Origin: Schistocephalus solidus
Lineage: Eukaryota > Platyhelminthes > Cestoda > Diphyllobothriidea > Diphyllobothriidae
NCBI GenBank assembly: GCA_017591395.1
Contig: WEDG01003452.1
Location: forward strand, 1-64,000
DNA length: 64,000 nucleotides
Direction: 5' to 3'
Shown: positions 21,801-33,800 of the stretch, in pieces
Layout of the letters: every line of letters starts with the position of its first letter
Position numbering within the stretch: the first letter of the stretch is position 1
Program-made: the position numbers and the translations under genes
The notes under the pieces: generated by a model
What the model was told of the DNA's origin: nothing
The model's input: only the letters and a program-made list of their open reading frames with translations
Database searches by the model: none

Positions 21801-24800
21801 CGGATCTAGAGCACCAACCCTGAGCTCATGAGGCGGACGGTGAAGACCGTATCCAAACCACCACAGTCGTGTCCTGGATAGTCTGGGTGCGGATTGTATC
21901 ATTTAAAACAAAGTCACTACGTCTCAGGCAGCGATGGCGGTTAAACACCCCAAGTTTTCGTCCATATTTCGCGCAAAGCGCAGCATTCACAGTCGTATAG
22001 TAGGACTGACCGGGCTGTTGCCCCATACATATAGATCTTAGTGGCCATAGAGATATCACTTGGGGTTCATATACATTCTTAGGATTTTGAAAACCCCGCA
22101 AGGCGCATGCATTCCGGAGATTATGAATCCTTACTTGGTCTTTTCGCCATTAACCTTGTCCTGCGGTATTTGAAACTATTTCTCCAAGTGGTCAGCAACT
22201 AATCCTGAGAGGTGCTCTATTCTGGCTGGGGATGCCGCTCGAAAGCACTTTGATCTTTCCAGAGTTTACGGATAAAATTATTGATTTAGTGATTTCATTT
22301 CTCCTCGATACCTCACGTTGCAGGTCATTAAAACTTGAGGCTAACGTAGCAGTACCTTCAGCCTAATCAAGCTCGCTTTCCGGTGCTCGAGTTCGAAGTT
22401 AATGCTGAGAAAACCATGTAGGGCCATTTCGAAAGTCAAGTCAATGACTTAACTGATTAAAATTAGTGATAGAAAACAACCTCGTTAAACGCCAGACCGA
22501 ATACCGGACGGATTGGAGAGCCTTCTGTGAGCCATAACTCTTACTGTGCTGAAGCGATAGCAGGCGCTATCATGGCATTGATTTTTGCCGGTACTATCTG
22601 CTCCATAATCCGTCACAGGAACTCACAATGCATGGAGTAGGACGCTACAGTAAGGTCCCGAAAGCAGACGGTCGCTGGTTTCTGGTAGTCAGCGCGGAAT
22701 GCAAGAATACTACGCAGTGTAAATGTCTGGTCAGCGCATCCATGCCCAGCTCGAAACCCTATTTAAGTGGGTCTCATCCTCGAGTCACACAAACACGGAA
22801 GCCGCTTGAGTATGAATATGGCAGAGACCTTTGGAGCCGCATCGAAGGGGCTTATGCTGTGGTAGTTCTCGCATTTATTATTTTCTCCCTTTTAAACTGA
22901 CACAAGGATTCCTCAGTCCCAGTCATCTGAAATGATCTCCTTACTCTACGTTTACTCACTTGTAAAATTCAGCTCCATCCTATCCGGATGCCTTGCCGTT
23001 GTGCATCCTCTGTATTACATCGAAGATTTCTGTCCAGGATGTGTGACCGCATGACACTGTATAGGCTGTGCTGCAGAGGAAACCGAGAGAATTATCGGTT
23101 GGTAATCGAAGTAGTAAAGAGGCTTGAAGTGCTCATGCCAATGCTTGACCTTGATCAAAGTGTCAACAATAACAAGCCATTAACATCTCGAGTAGGTCGC
23201 TGGTTGTTTGGAGTCCACTTTTGTTTGGCAAATGATTCTATAGTTTCCACTTGTCACCGACGTTCGAAGCCTACCGCAAGGAGATCACTTTTTCAGACAA
23301 GTAGTTTTTATGGTATTCTCAACAAGAACTTCTGCTCTGCGGTTTACGAAAATAATAATTATTGTGGGACCAATTTAGAGCCGTCTTGTGAGACTACCGA
23401 TGAATCAGTCACTGCGATGCAGCTCGGTGATTCAGAGACTATCTTTGCCGCGTCGTAGACTGATGACTTCAATGGTGACCATTTGAGACTACCGGGTCCT
23501 TAAATGAGACCGGATTTCTGTGCTCAGGGCTTTGGCTGTTCTGGGTTGTCTTGGTTTTGCGGCACTAAGACTTCTTGCACGTGTCAATCTGGGTGTAGAT
23601 GCGAGGTGAACTTTGCGGCTTGTGCGAACGAGAACGTGACCTGACCCCTGGTCATTATCACTCGACATCACACAGGATCTGGAACTGAATACAGTATAAC
23701 CAGTGTGGTTGTGTAGCCATAGTTTTAATACCATGCCAGTATAGATTTTTTGGTGGTGCTGGAAGCATCTGTTACTGAAGACCGTTCTGCTCAGCAAAGT
23801 TCATTCTCACCATTGTCGCATCAAAAGCCAGGACCAAAGCGGCCAACAGTGTGACCGTTTGCTGAGTCACCTGGTCCAGTCCAGCCATTACAGGCCCTGG
23901 CAACAATCAGCGGATAACGACATCGGTTAGTAGACGGTTTCTTTATCATCCAGACCGGCAGTCGATGGTGCGCATACGGAGACGACAGATATGTTCGCAG
24001 TGACCCTTAAGTCGTGCGTAAGGTAGCCGCTCATTGACTAGTTCCTACACAAAGCACTGTATGGTTCGCTTTGCGAGAGTACAATAATAACACCGTGTCT
24101 ATCGAACTAATTACATGAGCCGCTGTGGTATAGCATGAAATGGGAGTTTATTCCCAGAATCTTGATTTCTTGAGGGCCTGAGTGGGTAATTCGGACATCA
24201 GGCAGAGAACTGTTCTAGGTTTTAGTAATCATGGTCCAGGAAAGTTTGCTCACACCGGCACCACTCCACCAAGTCTGTTTTTGATTGAGTAGTTCAGATC
24301 CCATACTATTCATCCACACCACTGGACCGAGGTTGCGCGTCGGTTCCCGCGAACACCGTAGCGTGAATCCTAATACGTAAATCGGAGATGTCCGTGCGGC
24401 TTCTTGGGAACTTTGAGCGTAGGCATGTTCCCACCAGCTGCGCGGATCGTTGGTTCAATGTTGTCTCCCCTCGTGTCTTGGCTCAAGAATATAACCACAA
24501 GGTGGCAATGGCGAGCCAATTTTTTAAATGGAGGCTCACGAACATGTTATAGTGTCGTCATCGGGATTTGCGGAATTTAATAAGACAGTTCGCATGCTAG
24601 CCCCTAATCCCTCACGTTTTGGTAGCACTGTCGCCATCTGGTCTGCGACTGCTTATATGTCAGACACGGCAGCCTGCCTTTTTTGTAGTTAACCGTCTGT
24701 CCGCCCCACTTTCTTAGTTTTTTTCGCGATTACTGTGCATAGTTTCGAACATACCTTATTTTGTGCTGATAAGTTACAAAAGTTTCTTCGTACAGAGCTT

Positions 24801-27800
24801 CGTTAACTGTTTTTGGAACATACTTTCTAGTCAATCAAAACGGATGACAAAGGTGCCGTTGGAGCTCCGGTTCCGTAGCGCTGCTCACTCGCTGGGTAGA
24901 TTATTCTACGGCTACTCCACTCTGCGCACACCCTTTTGCTTTTGATTGCAGCCGTTGACCGATTGTATGGTCAAGCAGAAGACGGCACGTAGGGATGTAC
25001 AAATCGGCTTTGTCTCAATCCCACCCCTCCTCGTTTATCCACTTCTGCTCATAGTAATTTGATCCTTCACAAACCAATCGAAATTCATCCATGACCACGG
25101 ATCGTGATTAGCATACCATTAAAGTTGCGTGACCTACCCTCAGCAACATTTGAATTGTTTATGCAGACTGGTAACCTAATAGGACTTTACCGACAAAAGC
25201 AACCGGCCAACCCTTACTCTCTCAATTAGAGTTAATGCTGACACTATTTTCAACATATTTTGCATCAGGTTTTGTCGGACATAACGGTTGCTGGTATGGC
25301 TTATTTTATAGTCTCGGTTTACGCGGACTAAATCCCTGAAGTTGTTTTCTAGGTGGTTCGTCCCCGCTGAACGACCATCAATATTGTAGTAGTAGCAACC
25401 GGCACCGATTTTATTTGTTTGGCAGTTGGTCGGACAAACATCACAGGGACCACCACTATCCTGGGAAGCAGTATTATTGGAATAGGATGAAGGAGATTTG
25501 CGCACCACTGGATGTGCTCTCTCGTTCCGATATCATTTTTTAAGGACAAGATTAGAGCAGGACTGGAGATAAATTCAGGCGTGCAGCTCCCCTCACACAA
25601 AGGCTCCGTCTACGCGTACCACAACTCCGTAGCTCTCTCTCAGACTTCCCACAAATTCCCCAACTTTGGGATATACCCCTTAAAATGTAATCCGGTTTTC
25701 CTGTCGAAGCAGTTTTCGGAGCATGGCAGCTATGCTGTGCATATCCTCGCGGAACCAAATGCGAACTAGGACCGGGTATGGTCGCAGGGAATTATCATCT
25801 CTTGTAGCTGAGCCCCCGCTGTGACTGCCAATCCACTGGCGTTGGCTCCCCTCCAGGTGCTTCATACACCAACAGGGTTTAAGGCAATGAAGCTTTGCGG
25901 TTCCCGTTGTGCCTCAGTGGGGTGACAAGGCAGAACTATAGGAGTTAAGAGTAGGCACAGTAACTGGCGTACGTGTAACTCAACTCACCGTTCAAAACAG
26001 TTCCGCACTCAAATCAAAGGCATTTCAACCTACCTCGGACTTCGGGTACCAGACCACCTGATCAGTTAGCAACCTGCCCTCGAACTTCGAAGGTGCCGTC
26101 AAGATTCGGTCATGACATAGAAGTAAGCACATTGTCTTACCAGGCAGCTAGCCAAGTTTACATGTGTTCAACCCCTTTGTTGATCTCAGCTTAACCAGAT
26201 TTCATTTAAGTTCTAACAACTCTTACAGTATTGATATGACGCCCCCTCACCACCACCGTCATTGACTTCGGATGGTAGTTCCGTTTCGTGCGTATTACAC
26301 GCGCTAGGCAAAGGCATGCAGTTAAGACAGCTACTGTGCACATCTTTACCTCTGTCCAACTTGACAGTAGCTTGCACTTATACAGGAAGGCAGGGGACAG
26401 AGAAAACGAGAAGGGGAAGAGACCAACCCAGCGCTCGTGCCCCCATTCCTCACTATAGACGAAAGCGGCCAGACGGTGACTTGGGAGGTGGCTGGCAGCA
26501 TAACTCGAGCTTGATTGTAATGGATACGTTTAATTGGGACTTTTATCATAACTACGGTGGAAGATGCGATGCCCTTCTGCCCAAGTGTCATTTGCTAGGC
26601 AGAGACTATTACCGGTATCGCACACAGATACATTGGTTCGATTTAATTGGCTACTATGCGCACGCTCATCTTTCTCCGGTTTAACTCTTTGTCCTTGAAT
26701 GGTGCTGAGTGCTAGATTAGTCAGTGAGGTCGACGTAGCGCAAGTGTCCCTCACTATAAATCTGTGCGCGCCCAAGTCATCAGTGAGCCTTACAACGCTA
26801 GTACTTGTGTTTGACGAATAAGCTACTAAGTCATGCTTTCTCGGGGTCGAAAATGCGCTCGGCATCTACTTTATATATTGTATGACCACTCGGACTGTTG
26901 ACTTTTCTTCGCCCTCAAAGTCTAAAACGGTTATTTGTAGCAGGGCTGAGGGTTGACACATAAAACGCTTTTTTTTGTATTTTTCTCCAACTTGTAGGTG
27001 ATCAAACTGTCTTCTTCATGTACTATTTTAGTGCTTTTAGTCCTGGCTTTAATTCATTTACCACTTCCTGTGGTGACCACCCCCAGCGGGGGGATCGGTG
27101 GGGTTCGCCTCCCCCTTTCACGAGCATTGATGGTCGCCGGGTTGCTTCGGACTGTCATGATCGAAAAGCGATGGTAAATCTACCTCTTTAACACCATAGA
27201 CAGCTGGGAACTTTAAATTCTATATCAGAAGCTCATTCGAAGTTCACTCGGGGTCTCAAGTCCACAAGTCACACACTGTCCCTTATACCAGTGTCGACCA
27301 AACACGACTTACCACGAATCCCCCCTCCTTTTCTAGGAGGCCGCCGTCAAGAAGGATGAGAAGTTGGTATGCGAAGTTTGCGAGTTCCTCGTCCTCACTC
27401 AAATCCCGACCTTCATTCAAGACTGTCTAGCCTTCACGGTTATGCCACAGGACGGCCGTGCTCTTGTTGAGACGCTACATCAGAGGTAAATAGGTGGTTT
27501 TTCTTTTCTCATTTCACCGCTGATTTTACCTTGCGTGCACTTGCGCTCCGTTGTAATAGCACATGCAGACTTTTGGATTTCAACTTTCAGCGTTTAGACG
27601 AATTTCTGCTGGTGTTGGTTGCGTCTTTCTACACGACTGTCTACGCATCTCATGGACAGATCCATCGGCTTGGGGTTTAATTAATACCGAATTGCTTTAT
27701 TTTACATTCTTGTAAGGATCGGGTCTGGAATGACTACATTCATAATCAGGTTCTCATTAAAACGGCAAAACTATGGGAACAAGTGTTTTACGGGAAGAAG

Positions 27801-30800
27801 CGGGTTAGGAGAACCTAATGATGGTTTTTTGTCTCATGGCAGTAGGCTACACATCTTTACTTTAAAGTCGCATGTGGAATTGAAGCTCTACTGCCCTTAT
27901 CTGTCACCGGTAAAAAAAGCCTTTATTGGCTGTTTGCGTTTGCAGAAGGCTAATACCGTGCACCCAGGAGTAGCCGTGCTCAAAAGAGCATAAGGTACAT
28001 GAAAAAATCTCAGAACGTCTGCTACTGGAGACTAGGTTACAACTGCATATGTTGTAGACAAGGGACTAATAGAGGTGGTTTTTAACGCGAGGTGACTAAT
28101 CATGACAAATCCACATCTCTATACTTTACTGTAATTCGTCGTTTATATTTTTTTCCTTCAGAGGTATCAATGTGCGCTATCTAAATCGTGTAATAGAAGC
28201 GCTTGCGGACAAGGAGAATCTTGCCTACCTCCACGTAGGTTGCCTTGCCTTTCTAAAATTGTTTTCTCGGGGCCCGTGATTTCACTCTTCACCTAATTCC
28301 GCAACGTCGCAACCACCTTAGACCTACCTTTTTAACTTCACTTATACTTGGTACGTGAGTACCAATGTTCCCGGTACTGGAGAATATTATTTGAAAAGGA
28401 AGGCTTCTGACTGAGATGGAAAACGCGCCCGTGCCGCAGTGGTTAAAGCCTTCTACTTCCAATCAGCGTCACACATCTTTGAGCCTCAGTAGATACGAAC
28501 ATTTAGTTGAGTATGACAGGCTGATGCCGGATAATAATCTAGAAATTTCCATTCTAATCTTCCTTTCTTTGTCGGTGGTCCTCCTCCGCGTATATTGCTA
28601 GTTGCTGGGCCCAGGGGCTCTAGATCGAGCCCCAAAATAAAACGCAACGAGCAGGCCTCCTAAGACGATCGGTGAGCGCCCTCTGCCATAATATTATTGT
28701 CACTCACAACCACTATAGTCGCCGGGTTGCTTTACTTTTAACTACGCTCTTAGACTCGTTTTGTTGGTAATGATAGGTTATGTTAGCACCCTGGGTTTAA
28801 TATACATGGGTATTTGTTTAATAATTAAGGTGGTGTGCATTTCGAGGTGATATAATGGAAGAAGAGAGCTCTTTGAAAAAGAGTTTTACTCGTAAATTTT
28901 TAAGCTGGCTACACCAACTCGTCATCAGACGAAATAAAAAGTCAGAGGTGGGATTGTCACACAGAAAGTCAAAGAGATAGGCAGACGACCAATCGAGCGG
29001 GTGGGGTAGGTTGCATCGTGTTTTGATGGCTGCCGGAGGTGACTAGAGGTGTGGTGTCAGTTGTGGCTCACCGTATCATGGGGGCGGAAAGGTGGCGTAC
29101 CGGCATGTCCGGGCATGCATTAGCAGCTGTCGTTTCAAGATGGGCCCCAGTCAGTGCACTGTGGTCGCAGACCCTCATAGTGGACACTTCTCTCACTACA
29201 GCTCTGTGATTTAGAAGGCCTGATTTCGCTTATTATTTCCTAGCTACCCTCGGTGTGTGTTTAATTGTGATTTTTGTTATTCAAAAACCTTTTATTGCAA
29301 GTTGCTTTTTCTGTATTTTTATATTATCACGCTGAATTTCGTTGTAGGCCTAGGAGAATAAATTCGGCGGAAGTTTATATATTTTTATGCTTCATTGCAC
29401 ACATTTCCCTACTTGTCAGCGGTGAGGTCCCACCCGTAAAAACCCGAATATCACTATTCTCACTGCACGGTTCTGGGGTTAGAGGTGGCAAGGGGGGGCT
29501 TACATAATATACCATTGCCATTGCTATTGAAAGAATCCACAGCTTAAGCGTTGATTATGTTTCCTTCAAGACCTTTGTACTCTTGCTTGTTTACAGCGAC
29601 TGGCAGTCACGGAGGTGCTTATCCGCTCAACAAAACATATCTTCAAGACGTACGCTCAAGAGGTAGACCCGATGTTCCTTTCGGCTGCCGTAGCGCACTT
29701 TCTCAACTGCTTCCTAACCACGTGCCCCAACTTATCGCCCCTCGCCGGTATAGACGAGGTAAGTTTGTGCGCTTCCAAATTAGTTGATTTGCATTTAACC
29801 GACTGCCTTTCACCACACCTAATCGCATGTGGTTGTGCAAGCAATTTTTTGTGACCGCCTGGTTTTCGTGAGCGTGCGCGGCTTCAACTGCCCTTTCGCT
29901 TGTTCATCTTGCGTAGTAATTTTCGCCGACCAGGCATGCGTACCCTCGACGGTCGTTCATCACTCCTATCTAACTCGGTTCATCCGGTGATTGGTTGCGC
30001 CCTCTGTCATAGTGATCACCTTAGTAATAGCTTCTTCGGTTCCGACGGATGGATTAACGAGAAGGATGGCGAGGTGCGGAAGCAATCTCTTTACTCGGTC
30101 AGCCTTAACGCGTTAATACCCACCTTATTTAATCGGCTTTTAACGGTTCTAGGACACCTCAGACTCTGTTGCGAGGGTTGTGGATGGGCTGTTTCTTGCG
30201 CGATAACCTTGTAAAAAATTCCGAATGTTCGGCCGGTTACAGGTGTGAGTAAAGATATGTCACTCGGGCAAGGTTATTCAGCACACGATGATTGGCTAGC
30301 TGATTTCACGCTTGCATCTTGATAACAGCTTGGCCTGCTGTGCCATGCATGGTCATGTTTTCATTTTTTTCCGGGTTGTTTGAATCCATGTTGTTTCTGT
30401 CCTCTACACCAAGCTTCGAACGAACACAAGAATTGCGGCTAGTTTCGCTCCATGGGCCCAGACAACAAACGAAACCCTTTTGACTGTCAGTGTCCTTATT
30501 TCCTTCAGCGATGAAGCTCAGAATTTCTATGCCGCCCGCTTGTTTGGCTTCTGATAGTGTCCAGAGAGTTTGACATTTTTTCACAAATCTTGTAATTTTG
30601 TCGCGACTGTCCTTCCAACTACTCGACTGTATGATATTTAATAAGTCAGAAAGAGGGGACAGAGGAGGAGAGAGCGTACCCTGCTGCCCTCTGTAGTCTT
30701 CTTGCAAAAGGTATTGATTTCCTATTCAGTTCATGCCCATCTTTGCCCTACGCCAGCTTTTGTTCCCTCAGCATTGCCACTGACATGTTTTGTCTCCCAA

Positions 30801-33800
30801 ATTTCACTCTACTGAATATCACAGCGTAGTGTTTATTCCCATGATAAACATGTATGCTTTCTGTTTCGCCTCAACAGCAAGTTCAAAAACTGAAGAACAA
30901 GAAGGGCAAAAAGCGAGGCGGGAAGCAAGCACGCGAGTGTTCGGGTGAGTAGAAATTCCCGCTCTTTTGCATTTCTTCAATCTACATATTCTCACATTCA
31001 GATAGGCTCTTTTCCTTGGTTTTCGGATTTTCCCATGTCTTTTTATCCTAACTTTTAGAGGACATGTCATGGGCAAATGAAACCAGTGTCTCGGTGTGGT
31101 CTCGCCTGAACAAGGAAGTGAAAGATTATTACCATATTGATCTTGAGCTGTAAGTTCGCATTAAGAATCACGTTGCTAGTCCAGTTAATCAACGTTTGCC
31201 AGCTATTATTGCATTATATCGATCAGCTGTTTCACAAGTCATCTGCCAGTTGCTCCTATCGTCACCCGGCAAATGAGAGGGCCAAACTACCGTAGGGTAG
31301 AATTATTATGCCACTTGTCGCTGACTTTTTCTGGGTCGTTGGTTCGTCAGCACTTTAACTGAAGTAATCGTGCGGTGACTTTCTCTATGCCTACCACCAT
31401 TGGAACCACGAACTCTGTACCGACCTTAGCGCCGAATTGCTTCGTCTTGGATATTCCAGCTACGTAACGGGCAAGGGGTAAGGCTGGCGCAGGGCATCTG
31501 GTTACTCACAGGGACTGACAGTGACCGTGATGGCTTTTCTACACTGATTCATATGAACTACTCCCGCCTAGACAGTGACCTACGAAAAATCGGCATCTCT
31601 TTGTGTCTACCGTGACCCTGCGGTGTTGTACGCGCAGAAAACTACTGGTCAGTCGACTAGTTCATGTTCTCATATGGAAAGGTTCGCCGTGTCGAGGGCT
31701 ATTTGTTTGAGCTGTTACCTCTTTTCGCTCGCCACAACACGCACTCGAACGTCAGTTCTGAGAGAAAAGAATACAAAAAAGTGAATAAACCAAAAAACAC
31801 CTTATGTAAATATACGTGCAGTATGTATTCTGAAGGTTCACGTGTTGGTCGCGCCTTACTTTCGCTCGTATGCCCGAAATGGTAACTGTCCTTAATTTTA
31901 AACGACCCTGTAAAAATTGCACATTACCAGTTTTTGTTGAAGGGGAAAATTCGAATCCGGTAGGCACAGCGAGGAATTTTTAAAATTTCGTAGTCGATAA
32001 CCCATCTCACGCGGTCCTGCTGTCGAGGATTATGGCTCTAGGGGCGCAGGCCTAAACCCCTCCCATCTACGGAGTATGTACATCCTGCTCTATTGTTATT
32101 TCGAAACTCTTGAATATCACAGTATGCTTCGCTAACTTGCCAAACTTGTCCTCTATTCGGAAATAGGCTTGATGAAGAGGAGGCGCCAACTTGGGTCACA
32201 TGACTAGACCCCAGACTGGGATTGCGGATTATCATACCCATGGAATGTGATACTGCCTTTTGAGCTGTTTCTAGGCTTGTTTGTTCTTTTTCTGCGTTAC
32301 ATGGGTCTTGCACATCTTGTGTCCATGCTTTGCCGTTTGATATACGCTTGCTCAACTTGTGCTAGTTTTTATAGCTTATGACATTTCCTTGCAAGGCAAG
32401 ATTGTGGTGAATTTATTCTTAAGTGGAGCAAGGAATAGGTTAGAGATGGAGGTTCTTTTTCACAGGTTCGGCAAGAACATGTCCGCTTCGCTTTCCTCTT
32501 TTCTCTCTCAGTAACCTTCATTTTATCTGTTTGTTCCCAAACGTCCACAGCACAAACATCGATGACTTTTGCCAGAAACACCGCGTTTCTCGCACCCAGA
32601 TACTCCGCTCTTTTTGTCATTCTGTGGGTATCCAGTTGACTCTTCGGGAGTATTCCCTTCAGCCTCCAAACGGAGCCAAACACCACCAACGCTCCGTTTT
32701 CACCCTCGAAGATATCACCATGCTGTTTCCGTTGGTTAAGCACCTTCACCCGCCCGCGACTGATGCCTACACCTTCTTCAACACTGGTCAGGCTCGCATT
32801 TCTGCCGGTTACCTGCAGGAGGGCTTTGAGCTCATATCTGAGGCGTTGAACCTGCTGAATACTGTATACGGTCCACTTCATCCGGACATTGGTGCTTGTA
32901 ATCGCCTACTTGCGCGTCTCTCCTATGTACTGGGCGAACATGAGGCTGCGTTACTCTTCCAGCAGCGTGCTACGATGATCAGCGAACGCGTGCACGGCAT
33001 CGATAGCCCCAGCACGGCCGCGGAATATGTAAGTGGCAGGGGAAGAGAGTTGAGTAGTTCGGCACCAGTCCTTCACCCTTTAGCTTTCCATGTTTAAGCT
33101 AAGTACAAATAATTTCCGCTTCCCTGCCCAGTTTGAGCGTATGTTGCACCGAGAACGCTCTGACCTCAGCGTTTACTCTACTGTTCTCATTCCTGATCTC
33201 ACGTAACGTGTTACTGTTGGAAAACAGTCTTTGTATCATCTTTTGAAGTTGCCGAAGAACTTGCATGTTTGACTACTTTATCTTCATCTTTCTGCAGATT
33301 CATATGGCGTTGTATTGCTTCGCTTGTGGTCACATCCATCCAGCATTCCAATTGCTATATCGGGCTCGATATCTGGCTTTATTGTGTCACGGTGAAGACC
33401 ACCCGGAAATCGCCCAGATTGATGTAAGTTTTCCCCTTTTCCAGGTCTTTTGCCCCGTCAAACGCATCTCTGGAAAACTACTTGACGCAAAGACTGCTAC
33501 TCACGGAACATGCCGATGTCCTTAACTGTGCCTCAAGACATAATATAGTGCGCACTGGTTTATCGTACTCACAGCACGGGTACTAGCTGAAAGTCGAGAC
33601 GCGCGTGTTTCGCTGATCTTGTGTCGCATAACGTAGCTGCAAGGGGTTCAGCTCAACAATTAACCTCCTCGCTTTCCCCATATGTTTTCCAGTATCTTAA
33701 CTCCAACTTCTACGCTGGCCTTTTTACTTTAAGAGGAACTTAAACAGGGCAGCATATAATAACGTTTGCATGAGAGTAAATTACTAACAATTCGTCAGTT

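Noticed and set aside
22628..23458. Protein-coding exons in clu intron 11
   Set aside because: Open frames of 90 and 156 codons show no family motif, no matching splice context and no continuity with the clu frame; exon 11 to exon 12 already joins in phase.
23459..23500. Hammerhead core at ctgatgacttcaatgg in clu intron 11
   Set aside because: CTGATGA is present but no GAAA follows a plausible stem II, and no stem I partner is seen.
26262..26684. A 140-codon plus-strand gene
   Set aside because: No recognisable domain; it lies inside a clu intron and overlaps an equally open minus frame.
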